Positions 1 through 9,116 of a stretch of DNA of 64,000 nucleotides are shown piece by piece. The stretch comes from Hymenobacter glacieicola (GTDB lineage: Bacteria; Bacteroidota; Bacteroidia; Cytophagales; Hymenobacteraceae). The notes under the pieces were generated by a model, which worked only from the letters and a program-made list of their open reading frames with translations, was not told the origin of the DNA and searched no databases. How positions within the stretch are numbered: the first letter of the stretch is position 1; each line of letters starts with the position of its first letter. The stretch spans positions 248,001 through 312,000 of the forward strand of contig NZ_BMGS01000006.1 in NCBI RefSeq assembly GCF_014640315.1, written 5' to 3'. A program made the translations under genes and the position numbers.

Positions 1-278
1 CGCCAGATTTCGGCGCGGCGGTGGTGGTATTGCCACGACAGGCGCTGGTGCGGGGCTACCAGCAGCACTTTCGGGCTGAGCTTGCCGGAAATCCGCAGCT
101 CTTCTACCGACAGCCCCTCAAAATACGTGTCGGCGAACTGTTGGGCCTGGTCTTCCTGAATCACGAAGAACCCACCCCAGGGGCGCGACTGATCCTGCTG
201 GGTTATGCCGAAGCCTTGCTCCCGGAGCCGGGCCTCCATCTGTTGAAATACCTGTGGTTTGGACAGTTCTGAACTCAT
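1..278 (-). CDS. Cupin-type mannose-6-phosphate isomerase-like protein (3' end outside window)
   Basis: An open frame starts at an ATG at 278 and runs off the left edge, giving about 92 N-terminal residues. The segment RPWGGFF near residue 33, followed by LSPKVLLVAPHQRLSWQYHHRRAEIW, is the typical entry of a type II phosphomannose isomerase cupin, where an RPWG box precedes a Gln-Tyr-His-His metal-binding start of the first cupin motif. Such proteins bind a divalent metal and act on mannose 6-phosphate or a related hexose or heptose phosphate. Only the N-terminal half of the barrel is present, so the exact substrate cannot be set. It is co-directional with the LacI regulator upstream and 64 bp away. 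Confidence 0.65.
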   Translation of the reverse strand, partial: MSSELSKPQVFQQMEARLREQGFGITQQDQSRPWGGFFVIQEDQAQQFADTYFEGLSVEELRISGKLSPKVLLVAPHQRLSWQYHHRRAEIW

Positions 279-342
279 GCGCGGAATGGAAAGGAGTGAG
301 AAAGTGAAACACAAAAACAGGCCTGTAGGTGGTGGCGGTGCC

Positions 343-1398
343 TTAGCGTACCGGCTGTGGCTCCCGCGAACGGTGCAGGGAGGAGGTGCGAATGATGAGC
401 TCGGGCTTAAGCACCAAGTGGGGCGGCTCGTAGGCCGGGCCGCGCTTGAGCAGCTGCAAGAACAGGCGCACAGCCGTTTCGCCCATTTGCTCGGCCCGTT
501 GGTCAACTACCGTTAGGTGGGGCTGGGTCATGGTGGTGAAGGGCTCATTGCTGAAGCAGGCCAGGGCAATGTCCTGGGGTACGCGCAGGGGCTTTTCCCG
601 CAGCACTTCCAGGGCCCCCACGGAGGGAATGGCGTAGGCGGCAAACACCCCATCCAGCTCCGGCACCAATGCCAGCAGGTGCTGCATGGCCAGGCGGCCG
701 GCATCGTGGGTCAAGGCGGGCAAAGCATACACCTGCTGCTCCTCGAAGGGCAGACCGTGAGCTTCCAGCGCGGCTTTATAGCCCAAAAAGCGGTTACGGC
801 TGGTGTTCAGGTGCTGCGGACCGGCCAAGTGGGCAATGCGGGTGCAGCCCTGCTCAATCAGGTGGCGCACAGCCTGGTAAGCACCCTGAAAGTCATCGAG
901 CACCACGGCCATGCTGCGCGGTAGGTCCGGGGCCCGGTCGAAGAATACCAGCGGCGTGCCCTGCCGGCGAACTTGCTCAAAGTGCTCAACCTGGTCGAGG
1001 GTAGTAGCCGAAACCGACATCAGGATACCCTCTACCTGGGCGGCCAGCAGGGTTTCGATGTTGCGCTGTTCGCGCTGTACATCCTCGTTGGACTGGCACA
1101 GCAGCACGTTGAAGCCTTCCCGGGTGGCTACTTTCTCGATGCCATTCATGACGGCCGGAAAAAAGTAGCCCTTGATGTGGGGCACGATGACGCCGAGGGT
1201 TTTGCTATGGCCTTTGCGCAGGGCTGCGGCCAACTGGTTGGGCCGGTAATTCAGCTCCTGGGCTAGTTGCCGCACTCGCTCCTTGGTAGCTTCCCCAATG
1301 TCCCGGTGGTCTGCCAGGGCCCGCGACACGGTGGACGTGGACAGGTTCAGTTGCCGGGCCAAATCCCGGAGGGAAGTTTGCTGCTTTTTGACGGCCAT
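343..1398 (-). CDS. LacI/GalR-family transcriptional regulator
   Basis: 351 residues, the normal length for the family. The N-terminal helix-turn-helix covers about residues 9-28 (LRDLARQLNLSTSTVSRAL), followed by a hinge helix with YRPNQLAAALRKG. A periplasmic-binding-protein-like effector domain covers about 65-340 with the usual FFDR and LAGPQHLNTSRNRFLGY motifs. It should bind an operator as a dimer and respond to a sugar or sugar phosphate. It closely resembles the second LacI regulator of the window at 49587-50702, sharing NYRPN/NYQPN, LLCQSNEDV/IICQSNEDV and FSNE motifs, so the two are probably paralogues. It lies next to the oxidative sugar gene run (2.1-11.8 kb), which it may control. 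No matching operator was found by eye. Confidence 0.93.
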   Translation of the reverse strand: MAVKKQQTSLRDLARQLNLSTSTVSRALADHRDIGEATKERVRQLAQELNYRPNQLAAALRKGHSKTLGVIVPHIKGYFFPAVMNGIEKVATREGFNVLLCQSNEDVQREQRNIETLLAAQVEGILMSVSATTLDQVEHFEQVRRQGTPLVFFDRAPDLPRSMAVVLDDFQGAYQAVRHLIEQGCTRIAHLAGPQHLNTSRNRFLGYKAALEAHGLPFEEQQVYALPALTHDAGRLAMQHLLALVPELDGVFAAYAIPSVGALEVLREKPLRVPQDIALACFSNEPFTTMTQPHLTVVDQRAEQMGETAVRLFLQLLKRGPAYEPPHLVLKPELIIRTSSLHRSREPQPVR

Positions 1399-1606
1399 AA
1401 GTTGGTGCGCTCAGCGAGAACAGGCGTTGCTCCCGCAGCAAGTAACAACGCAGACGGCAAGAGAGCCACAAAAAACTCGTGAACAAGAAAAAAGTCCGGG
1501 CGGCTGACCGTGTAGTTTTTCCGGCCCTGGCTCATCTGCCGCACACTCCGAAGCTAGGATGCCCAGAGGGGTAAGACCCGGCAAGGACAGCTTATGCAGC
1601 GGCGCG

Positions 1607-1921
1607 CTATTCGATGCTCAGGGCCTTGAGCACCCGTTCCTGGTCCGATAAATCACCTACCAGTTGTCGAACCAGGCCGGGCCGCTTTTTCACCAAGCAC
1701 GGAATGCCCAGCAGGCCTTCTTGGCCGGCGCGCTCGGGGTGCACGTTCAGGTCAACAACATCCAGGGTGTGACGGCCGGAAAGATACTGCCCGCATATGC
1801 GCTGGATATTGGCCAGGGCGCGCAACGACTTGGCGGTGCTACCCACCACAAACAGGTGTAGCTCGTACTCCAATTCGATGAAGGGAAGGTCTTGTCCGGT
1901 AGAAGCAGAGAAAGGTACCAT
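1607..1921 (-). CDS. KaiB-like small protein
   Basis: 104 residues from an ATG at 1921; a TTG seven codons upstream is a less likely start. Residues about 18-103 follow the KaiB pattern: YELHLFVVGSTAKSLRALANI at the N-terminal beta-alpha unit, then a VVDLNVHPE segment, a GIPCLVKKRPGLVRQLVGD stretch and a C-terminal LSDQERVLKAL. In cyanobacteria KaiB is the thioredoxin-like, fold-switching clock protein that binds the KaiC ATPase. KaiB-like proteins without a clock occur in other bacteria next to KaiC-like ATPases or histidine kinases. No KaiC or KaiA homologue is in this window and the neighbours are a LacI regulator and a DUF1080 gene, so the role here is unknown. It has no signal peptide and is probably cytoplasmic. 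Confidence 0.72.
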   Translation of the reverse strand: MVPFSASTGQDLPFIELEYELHLFVVGSTAKSLRALANIQRICGQYLSGRHTLDVVDLNVHPERAGQEGLLGIPCLVKKRPGLVRQLVGDLSDQERVLKALSIE

Positions 1922-2049
1922 ATACAAGACGCACGCTAACAAATACAGCCAAAGAGAGTAGGGGCCAGAGAAAGCCGGCCACGAAGAACTGCAAAAGGTG
2001 GCTTATTCCCTTGATCCTTCGTAACGATACAATACACGCCCTTTACGCA

Positions 2050-2085
2050 CCTGCCCGCAACAAGGATAACCTCGTTGCGGGCAGG
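2050..2085 (-). terminator. Hairpin downstream of the DUF1080 gene
   Basis: A perfect 12-bp stem (CCTGCCCGCAAC with GTTGCGGGCAGG) lies 45 bp past the DUF1080 stop codon. The T-run on the minus strand is weak, so it may act as a transcript end or 3' stabiliser rather than a textbook terminator. Confidence 0.55.
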
Positions 2086-2129
2086 GCCTGGTTTTGGTCA
2101 GCAAAGTACAGCTGTCTGACTTGGTGCTC

Positions 2130-2903
2130 TTACAGTTTCCGTACCCAAATGTTGCGGTAGCTAATCGGCTCACTCTTGTCGCCGTGGGCCTGGAGCTTGA
2201 TGGGCGTGGGGCCGTGGGCCTGCTGGTAACTAGGCTGACCGATGTACAGCGTCGGTCCGGACAAAGCCACGTTGTTCTGCACCACTACCCCGTTGAACAG
2301 TACTGTTACGCGAGCCGGCGCCTGTACCGAGCCATCGGCCTTGAAGACGGGGGCGGTCCAGAGTACGTCGTACGACTGCCACTCGCCGGGCTTGCGGGCG
2401 GGGTTAGCCAGGGGTACGTGCTGCTTATAGATGCTGCCGGCCATGCCGTTCACGTAGGTTTTATTCTGGTAGGAGTCCAGAATCTGTAGCTCGTAGCCCA
2501 GGTCGCCCTTGCCAAGAGAGGCCAGAAACACGCCGCTGTTGCCGCGCACCTGGCCGGTGCCTTCAATGGTAGCCGGAATGCGCCACTCCAGGTGCAGCTG
2601 GTAGTTGCTAAAGGCCTGTTTGGTTTCGATGTTGCCGTTGGCCTTGTCCACAGTCAGCAGCCCGCCCGCTACCTTCCACTTGGCCGGCGCGGCGCGGTTT
2701 TCCGTCGATACCCACTGGCTCAAGTCTTTGCCGTTGAAGAGGACTATAGCATCGGAGGGCGGGGGCAGGAAGCTGGGAGTAGCCGCTACGGTTTTCGGTA
2801 CGGGCTCCCACACTTCGGTCGCCTCGGGTTTGCCGGTTTGTTGGGCCTGGGTCATGAAGGGAGTGCTCAGCAGAAAGGCGGAAACGAGTACGGCTAGCTT
2901 CAT
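2130..2903 (-). CDS. DUF1080 / 3-keto-disaccharide hydrolase family protein
   Basis: 257 residues with a signal peptide (about 1-20, ending TQAQ), so exported, probably periplasmic. From about residue 50 it carries the DUF1080 jelly-roll (concanavalin-like) domain: IVLFNGKDLSQWVS, WKVAGGLLTV, the YQLHLEWRIP strand, RGNSGVFL, YELQILDSYQN and the closing PISYRNIWVRKL. Family members act on 3-keto-glycosides made by sugar C3-dehydrogenases, removing or hydrating the aglycone side. It is the last gene of the minus-strand run that also holds a GMC oxidoreductase, a cytochrome c and a Gfo/Idh/MocA dehydrogenase, which fits this role. A degenerate inverted repeat separates it from the TIM-barrel gene upstream. 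Confidence 0.88.
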   Translation of the reverse strand: MKLAVLVSAFLLSTPFMTQAQQTGKPEATEVWEPVPKTVAATPSFLPPPSDAIVLFNGKDLSQWVSTENRAAPAKWKVAGGLLTVDKANGNIETKQAFSNYQLHLEWRIPATIEGTGQVRGNSGVFLASLGKGDLGYELQILDSYQNKTYVNGMAGSIYKQHVPLANPARKPGEWQSYDVLWTAPVFKADGSVQAPARVTVLFNGVVVQNNVALSGPTLYIGQPSYQQAHGPTPIKLQAHGDKSEPISYRNIWVRKL

Positions 2904-2943
2904 AGGGGCGAGGAAGAGGCACAGTAAAAGGTCAATTGAACGG

Positions 2944-3016
2944 GTCCTTTCGATGCAGGAGGAATCTGGGTCGAGCCATTAGAATTTGACCCACATTCCT
3001 CCTGCGTTGCAAGGAC
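2944..3016. repeat. Degenerate inverted repeat, family R1
   Basis: Arms GCAGGAGGAATcTGGGTC and GACCCaCATTCCTCCTGC, with outer GTCCTT/AAGGAC, enclose a short loop. The inner GGAATCTGGGT is shared with the R1 elements at 8365 and 18141. It fills the gap between the DUF1080 gene and the TIM-barrel gene. Confidence 0.75.
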
Positions 3017-3017
3017 A

Positions 3018-3905
3018 TTATACATCACACAGCTGAATGGCCTGGCGCAGGGAAGCCAGCTTGTCGGGGTGCTGGGGCATGAACTCCTGAGCTACGTACC
3101 CTTGGAAGCCGGTGGCTTTGATGGCGCGCATGATGGCCGGGTAGTTCAGCTCCTGGCTGTCCCCGATTTCGTGGCGACCCGGTACGCCGGCCGTGTGGTA
3201 GTGGGCAATGTAGGGGTGGTGTTCAGTGAGGGTGCGAATCACGTCGCCCTCGTTGATTTGCATGTGGTAGATGTCGTAGAGCAGCTTGAAGTTGTCGGAG
3301 CCCAGGCGCTTAGCCAGTTCCACGCCCCAAGTCGTTCGGTCGCACTGGTAGTCTTTGTGGTCGATTTTGCTATTGAGCAGCTCCATCACCAGCACTACCT
3401 TGTGCTGGGCGGCCAGCTTCAGCAGGGGCTGCAGGCCCCGCACGCAGTTTGTCCAGCCCGCTTCATCCGAGAGGCCCCGGCGGCTGCCGCTAAAGCAAAT
3501 CAGGTTGGTGTAGCCGGCCTGGGCTACCCGCGGAATCATCTCGGCGTACTGCTTCTGCAGCTGGGCGTGAAACCGCGGGTCGTTGAAGCCGTCGGTAAGG
3601 TTGATTTCGGCCCCATTGCACATGGGCGAGTCGAGGCCGTATTTCTTCAGCGTCGGCCAGTCTTTCGGTCCCACCAAGTCAATCCCGCCGATGCCCATTT
3701 CCTTGGCGGCGGCGCAGAGCTGCTCCAGGGGCAGGCCCTGGAAGCACCAGCGGCAGACGGAGTGCTTCAGGTTGTTTTTGGGGGGCACGGCGGTTCCAGC
3801 TTGCTTTTCATCGGGGGTGCAGGCGCCGGCAATGCCCAGGGCACCCACGGCGGCCGTACTGGTAAGCAGGCCTTTCAGGGCCGCGCGGCGGTTCCAGGTG
3901 CTCAT
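3018..3905 (-). CDS. Tat-exported hydroxypyruvate isomerase-like TIM barrel
   Basis: 295 residues. The N-terminus has a twin-arginine signal (NRRAALKG, then a hydrophobic stretch to about residue 28), followed by a Xyl-isomerase-like/AP-endonuclease-2 barrel. Conserved metal-site segments are VMELLNS (Glu), LLYDIYHMQINEGD (Asp and His), HYHTAGVPGRHEIG (His) and a final VAQEFMP (Glu), as in hydroxypyruvate isomerase and related sugar epimerases. In this setting a secreted barrel could isomerise or split a keto-sugar. The start codon lies 4 bp from the stop of the MFS gene, so the two are probably cotranscribed. The exact reaction is unknown. Confidence 0.88.
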   Translation of the reverse strand: MSTWNRRAALKGLLTSTAAVGALGIAGACTPDEKQAGTAVPPKNNLKHSVCRWCFQGLPLEQLCAAAKEMGIGGIDLVGPKDWPTLKKYGLDSPMCNGAEINLTDGFNDPRFHAQLQKQYAEMIPRVAQAGYTNLICFSGSRRGLSDEAGWTNCVRGLQPLLKLAAQHKVVLVMELLNSKIDHKDYQCDRTTWGVELAKRLGSDNFKLLYDIYHMQINEGDVIRTLTEHHPYIAHYHTAGVPGRHEIGDSQELNYPAIMRAIKATGFQGYVAQEFMPQHPDKLASLRQAIQLCDV

Positions 3906-3909
3906 GGGG

Positions 3910-5166
<1,257 letters not shown>

Positions 5167-5575
5167 AAGCGGAGGGAGTAGAGGTAGGGAAAGGCTGGCT
5201 ATCTAGAACAGCAATGTCTGAGGAGCACGTTTGCGCTGTCATTGTGGGTAGGCCCAGGAATCCGGGGGTACTGCTTGTTTTTAGGCACTTCTTGATAGTA
5301 GGAGAGTTTTGCAAGCAAGGCGTGGCTTCTGGCTTACTGACATTCTCACCGGTCTTGTCCTGCGGAGCGGAGTCGAAGCATCTCTATTGCTTCGTTGCTA
5401 GCGTGGGCGCCTCACCCCCCGTCCCTCTCTCCAAAGGAGAAGAGGAGCCGAACGCCTAGTGGTTAGCCAGCGGTGTAGATGCTTCGACTCCGCCTCCGGC
5501 TGCGCTCAGCAGGACACGTTTTGCTTGCTTGATAGCCTTTTAGGCGTGGCAAACCTTTACGCGTGTACTTTGAAA
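5167..5575. other. Gene-free gap of about 410 bp filled mainly by a long inverted repeat
   Basis: No convincing gene. The gap between the cytochrome c stop and the MFS start contains the inverted repeat at 5357-5515 and about 190 bp of ordinary sequence. Small open frames across it look like chance. Confidence 0.7.
5357..5515. repeat. Inverted repeat, family R2 with an enlarged loop
   Basis: Left arm GTCCTGCGGAGCGGAGTCGAAGCATCTcTA; right arm TAGATGCTTCGACTCCGCcTCCGGCTGCGCTCAGCAGGAC. The core GTCGAAGCATCTC is shared with the R2 copies at 27703 and 42660. The loop is about 90 bp and holds a separate CTCACCCCCCGTCCCTCTCTCC/GGAGAAGAGG stretch that looks like an unrelated short repeat nested inside. 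Confidence 0.8.
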
Positions 5576-6049
5576 CTACTTGAGGCTGAGGATGTAGCGA
5601 ACCATTTCCTCGGCGTCGGCTTTGGACAGGCCAGGGTGCGGGGTCATGGCGACGTCGCCCCAGTTGCCTTTGCCGCCGGTTATGACCTTGCCGGCCAGCA
5701 TGCTGACGTTGGCGGCGGTGGCGGGGTACTTTTCGGCTACGGCCTTGTAGGCGGGCCCGAGCAGCTTCTCGTTTTCGCGGTGGCAGCCCGTGCAGTCGGC
5801 GCCCTCAATCAGCTTGGCACCCTTGGCCACGGCCCCCCCGGTAGGGGCCGTCCCGATTTTGGTGGTGTTGGTATCTATCTGGGGCTGATGGGCCACGGCC
5901 GTCACGTTGGAGCCGGTGGTGCTGTCAGTGTTCAGCGTTTCTTCGGTGTCGGCCAGGGTGTAGTCTTCTTTGGCAGCGGGCTTCTCGGAGCCGGAGCCGC
6001 AGGCAGCCAGGCTGGCGCAGAAGCTCAGGAGCAGGATGGCGTTTTTCAT
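5576..6049 (-). CDS. Lipoprotein monohaem cytochrome c
   Basis: 157 residues. A short signal ends in a lipobox (SLAAC, Cys17), so it is membrane anchored facing the periplasm. After a low-complexity Thr/Asn/Ala linker (about 25-75) comes one class I cytochrome c domain with haem motif CTGCH (Cys86, Cys89, His90) and probable axial Met135 in DVAMTPHPGLS. It ends with the family helix DAEEMVRYILSL. It probably takes electrons from the FAD-dependent GMC oxidoreductase of the same cluster, as the cytochrome subunit does in three-component glucoside 3-dehydrogenases. The following TIM-barrel gene is 18 bp away and co-directional. Confidence 0.92.
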   Translation of the reverse strand: MKNAILLLSFCASLAACGSGSEKPAAKEDYTLADTEETLNTDSTTGSNVTAVAHQPQIDTNTTKIGTAPTGGAVAKGAKLIEGADCTGCHRENEKLLGPAYKAVAEKYPATAANVSMLAGKVITGGKGNWGDVAMTPHPGLSKADAEEMVRYILSLK

Positions 6050-6067
6050 GGGAAGGAATCGGGGTAG

Positions 6068-7120
6068 TTAAAGGCCTAGCAGAAGTTTGTTGCGGGCTTC
6101 ATCGGTGCCCGCCGCGGCGAAATCGTCAAATGCCTTATCCGTGACCCGGATAATGTGGTTCTGGATGAAGGCGGCACCTTCGCGGGCCCCGTCCTCGGGG
6201 TGCTTCAGGGCGCATTCCCACTCCAGCACGGCCCAGCCGGGAAAGTCGTAGGCGGCCATTTTGCTGAAAATGGCCTTGAAGTCGACCTGCCCGTCGCCGA
6301 GGGAGCGGAAGCGGCCGGCCCGGTCGAGCCAGCTCTGGTAGCCCCCGTACACGCCCTGGCGGCCCGTGGGGTTAAACTCGGCATCCTTGACGTGGAAGGC
6401 CCGGATCCGCTCGTGGTAAATGTCGAGGTACGCCAGGTAATCCAGGCACTGGAGCACAAAGTGGGAAGGGTCGTAGAGCAGGCAGGCGCGGGGGTGCTGC
6501 TGCACGTTGTCGAGGAACCGTTCGTAGCTGATGCCGTCGTGCAGGTCCTCGCCGGCGTGCACCTCGTAGCACACATCTACCCCGCACTCATCGAAGGTAT
6601 TCAGGATGGGCAGCCAGCGCCGGGCCAGCTCCGTGAAGCCAGTTTCCACCATGCCGGCCGGGCGCTGGGGCCAGGGGTAGACCATAGGCCAGAGCAGGGC
6701 CCCGCTGAAGGTAGCGTGAGCCGTCAGTCCGAGGTTTTGGGAGGCTTTGGCGGCGTACTTGAGCTGCTGCACGGCCCACTCCTGGCGGGCCGCCGGGTTG
6801 CCGCGCACCGCCTCGGGCGCAAAGCCGTCGAACAGCTGGTCGTAGGCCGGGTTCACGGCCACCAGCTGGCCCTGCAAGTGGGTCGACAGCTCGGTGATTT
6901 CGAGGCCGGCGGCCTGCACTTTACCTTTCAGCTCGTCGGCGTAAGTTTGACTTTCGGCGGCCAGCTGGAGGTCGATAAAGCGTTTATCCAGGGTTGGGAG
7001 CTGTACGCCCTTGAAGCCCAGGGAGCTGGCCCACTGGCAGATTGACTCCAGGCTGTTAAACGGGGGCTCGTCGGAAATGAACTGCGCCAGAAAAATAGCA
7101 GGTCCCTTAATGGTTTTCAT
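6068..7120 (-). CDS. Sugar phosphate isomerase/epimerase family TIM barrel, cytoplasmic
   Basis: 350 residues with no signal peptide, unlike the other two barrels of the cluster. The fold is Xyl-isomerase-like: FKGVQLPTLDKRFIDL in strand 2, CYEVHAGEDLHDG (Glu, His), LLYDPSHFVLQCLDY (Asp, His), FHVKDAEFNPTGRQGVYGGYQ (His, Asp) and a last AVLEWECALKHPEDGA. It is nearly always found beside Gfo/Idh/MocA dehydrogenases in Bacteroidota, as here, where the dehydrogenase starts only 6 bp away. It likely converts the keto-sugar made by that dehydrogenase or its hydrolysis product. The substrate is unknown. Confidence 0.9.
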   Translation of the reverse strand: MKTIKGPAIFLAQFISDEPPFNSLESICQWASSLGFKGVQLPTLDKRFIDLQLAAESQTYADELKGKVQAAGLEITELSTHLQGQLVAVNPAYDQLFDGFAPEAVRGNPAARQEWAVQQLKYAAKASQNLGLTAHATFSGALLWPMVYPWPQRPAGMVETGFTELARRWLPILNTFDECGVDVCYEVHAGEDLHDGISYERFLDNVQQHPRACLLYDPSHFVLQCLDYLAYLDIYHERIRAFHVKDAEFNPTGRQGVYGGYQSWLDRAGRFRSLGDGQVDFKAIFSKMAAYDFPGWAVLEWECALKHPEDGAREGAAFIQNHIIRVTDKAFDDFAAAGTDEARNKLLLGL

Positions 7121-7126
7121 GCGCAG

Positions 7127-8287
7127 TTATACGGTAAACTCAGTCCACTTCTGCTCGGAGCGGCCCGAGGCAATGACGTTTTTAATAAAGGCCATGCCGC
7201 GCACTCCTTCCGCAATACTGGGGTAGTCCAGGGCTTCGGGCGGGGCGGCGGTGCCGGCCAGGTCGGCTTGCAAACTCAGGGCAAAGTTGCGGTAGAGGTT
7301 GGCAAAGGCCTCGAGGTAGCCCTCGGGGTGGCCGGCCGGGGTGCGGGTGTTGTGGCGGGCGTAGGAGCCGACGTAGCCCGTGCCCGCGCGCCGGATTTCC
7401 GTCGGGCGGTCCAGCCACTTCACTTGCAGGGTGTTAGCATCAACCTGCTGCCATTCCAGGCCGCCTTTCTCACCGTACACCCGCAGGCGCAGGTTGTTTT
7501 CCTCGCCGGCCGCCACCTGGGTAGCCACCAGCACCCCGCTGGCCCCTCCCGAGAAGCGCAGCAGCACGGCCCCATCATCATCGAGTTGGCGGCCAGGCAC
7601 TACCGTGTTGATATCGGCGCAGAGCTGGCTGACTTGCAGGCCGGTAACGTACTCCAGCAGGTTGAAGGCGTGGGTGCCGATGTCGCCCATGGCTCCGGCC
7701 ACGCCGCTGCGGGCGGGGTCGGTGCGCCAGGCGGCCTGCTTGTTACTGCCGCCTTCCTCAAAGGTGCTGAGCCAGCCCTGGGGGTACTCCACGTAGGCCT
7801 TGCGGATGGTGCCCAGCTCGCCGGAGGCCACCAGCTGCCGGGCTTCTTTTACCATGGGGTAGCCGGTGTAGGTATGCGTCAGGCAGAAGCGGCAGTTGCT
7901 GGCTTCGGCTATCTGCTCCAGCTCCTTGGCTTCGGCCAGGGAAAACGTCATGGGCTTATCCAGGATGACGTGGAAGCCATTTTCCAGCGCCAGCTTGGCG
8001 GGGGCAAAGTGCAAATGGTTGGGCGTCACGATGGACAGCACCTGCACTCGCTCGGCCTCGGGCCGTTGCTTTTCCCCGTGAATCAACTCCTCAAACGAGC
8101 CATACACGCGTTCCGGCGCCAGCCCCAGCAGCTGCCCGCTGGCCCGGGAGGTTTCGGGGTTGCTGCTGAAAGCCCCGGCCACTAGTTCGTACAGCCCATC
8201 CAGGGCAGCGGCATGACGATGAACCGCGCCAATAAAAGCGCCCTGTCCGCCGCCAATCATGCCTAATCGTAGTTTCATGCCATCCAA
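7127..8287 (-). CDS. Gfo/Idh/MocA-family NAD(P)-dependent oxidoreductase
   Basis: 386 residues. An N-terminal Rossmann domain starts LRLGMIGGGQGAFIGAVHR, with SIVTPNHLHFAPAKLAL and the sugar-binding HVILDKPMTFS loop (DKP replaces the common EKP). A C-terminal alpha/beta domain follows from about residue 130 (AYVEYPQGWLS, GAMGDIGTHAFNLLEYVTG with the catalytic Asp/His). Family members oxidise a sugar hydroxyl, often at C3, with a bound or free nicotinamide. It is coupled to the TIM-barrel gene downstream (6-bp gap). A small inverted repeat lies between it and the small subunit of the GMC enzyme upstream. Confidence 0.95.
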   Translation of the reverse strand: MDGMKLRLGMIGGGQGAFIGAVHRHAAALDGLYELVAGAFSSNPETSRASGQLLGLAPERVYGSFEELIHGEKQRPEAERVQVLSIVTPNHLHFAPAKLALENGFHVILDKPMTFSLAEAKELEQIAEASNCRFCLTHTYTGYPMVKEARQLVASGELGTIRKAYVEYPQGWLSTFEEGGSNKQAAWRTDPARSGVAGAMGDIGTHAFNLLEYVTGLQVSQLCADINTVVPGRQLDDDGAVLLRFSGGASGVLVATQVAAGEENNLRLRVYGEKGGLEWQQVDANTLQVKWLDRPTEIRRAGTGYVGSYARHNTRTPAGHPEGYLEAFANLYRNFALSLQADLAGTAAPPEALDYPSIAEGVRGMAFIKNVIASGRSEQKWTEFTV

Positions 8288-8364
8288 GTACGCAGATTAT
8301 TTCTCATATCTGCTGATTACAGAGCGGCCTGCGGGCCGCTCCATTAGTGCGGAGAGTGTTGTTC

Positions 8365-8460
8365 TGTCATCCCGAGCATGTGGCGCATCAAGCCAGTGAC
8401 GAGGAATCTGGGGTAGCTTCTTGAGTTTACCCCAGATTCCTCACTGTGCTCGGAATGACA
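8365..8460. repeat. Inverted repeat, family R1
   Basis: TGTCATcCCGAGCA opens and TGCTCGGAATGACA closes. The inner arms are GAGGAATCTGGGGTA and TACCCCAGATTCCTC around a short loop. It sits between the Gfo/Idh/MocA and gluconate-dehydrogenase-3-like genes, which run in the same direction. Confidence 0.88.
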
Positions 8461-8505
8461 AGTAGTGAGGGCCGGGACACTACTACTACCCGGCCCCACC
8501 CAACC

Positions 8506-9105
8506 TTAGGTTGTCGCCCAGGCCCGGTCGCCTTTTTTGTAGGGCACGCAGCCGTCGTACTTGCCGGGCACGGGGAGGTAGCGCAGGGCTTTGGTGCTGC
8601 CTGTTTCGGAGGTAAAGTAGCCCAGCAAGGTCAGCTCCTTGAACATGCGGAAGTAGTGGTTGGGCGCTTCCCGGGTTTTAGTTTGGCTGTACTGCTTCTG
8701 CTCCGCGTCCAGGGCCGTGAGCAGGGCCGTGCGCTGGGCCGGGTCCAGCTCCAGGAAGCCCTTGCCGTTTTTCTTCTGGCTGGCCTGCTCTAGCTGGGTC
8801 AGGCCTTTCAGGAAAATCTGCTGGTCTTCGGGCTTGTAACAGTCTTTCACCATCACGGCCATAAAGGAGCCCACGTCGGCGGCTTTAGCGCCGGGCGTTT
8901 TGGTGGTGGGCAGAATGGTTTCGCCCACTTCGTTGAGGTAGGCAACCTGGTCTTGGCTGAGGAAGGGCTTTTCCTGCTTTTTCACCGTGGCCTTTTTCTC
9001 CTTCTCGGCCTCGGGCGAGGAGCAGCTGGTCAGGAAATAGTCGCCCCCGATGAGGGTGCCGCCCATGATGAGGGCCACCCGGGCTACTGCGTCTCTTCTG
9101 TTCAT
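8506..9105 (-). CDS. Gluconate 2-dehydrogenase subunit 3-like protein (GMC partner)
   Basis: 199 residues from the ATG at 9105; the frame stays open further upstream inside the GMC gene, but that stretch is a shadow. A twin-arginine start (NRRDAVARVALIMGG) is followed by a possible lipobox LTSC, so it is exported folded and may be lipid anchored. The rest matches the gluconate 2-dehydrogenase subunit 3 domain: FLSQDQVAYLNEVGETILPTT, DVGSFMAVMVKDCY, FRMFKELTLLGYFTSETGS and GCVPYKKGDRAW. Such subunits carry their partner FAD subunit across the membrane and assemble with it. The partner lies 11 bp upstream. Confidence 0.9.
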   Translation of the reverse strand: MNRRDAVARVALIMGGTLIGGDYFLTSCSSPEAEKEKKATVKKQEKPFLSQDQVAYLNEVGETILPTTKTPGAKAADVGSFMAVMVKDCYKPEDQQIFLKGLTQLEQASQKKNGKGFLELDPAQRTALLTALDAEQKQYSQTKTREAPNHYFRMFKELTLLGYFTSETGSTKALRYLPVPGKYDGCVPYKKGDRAWATT

Positions 9106-9116
9106 AACAGGCTGAA

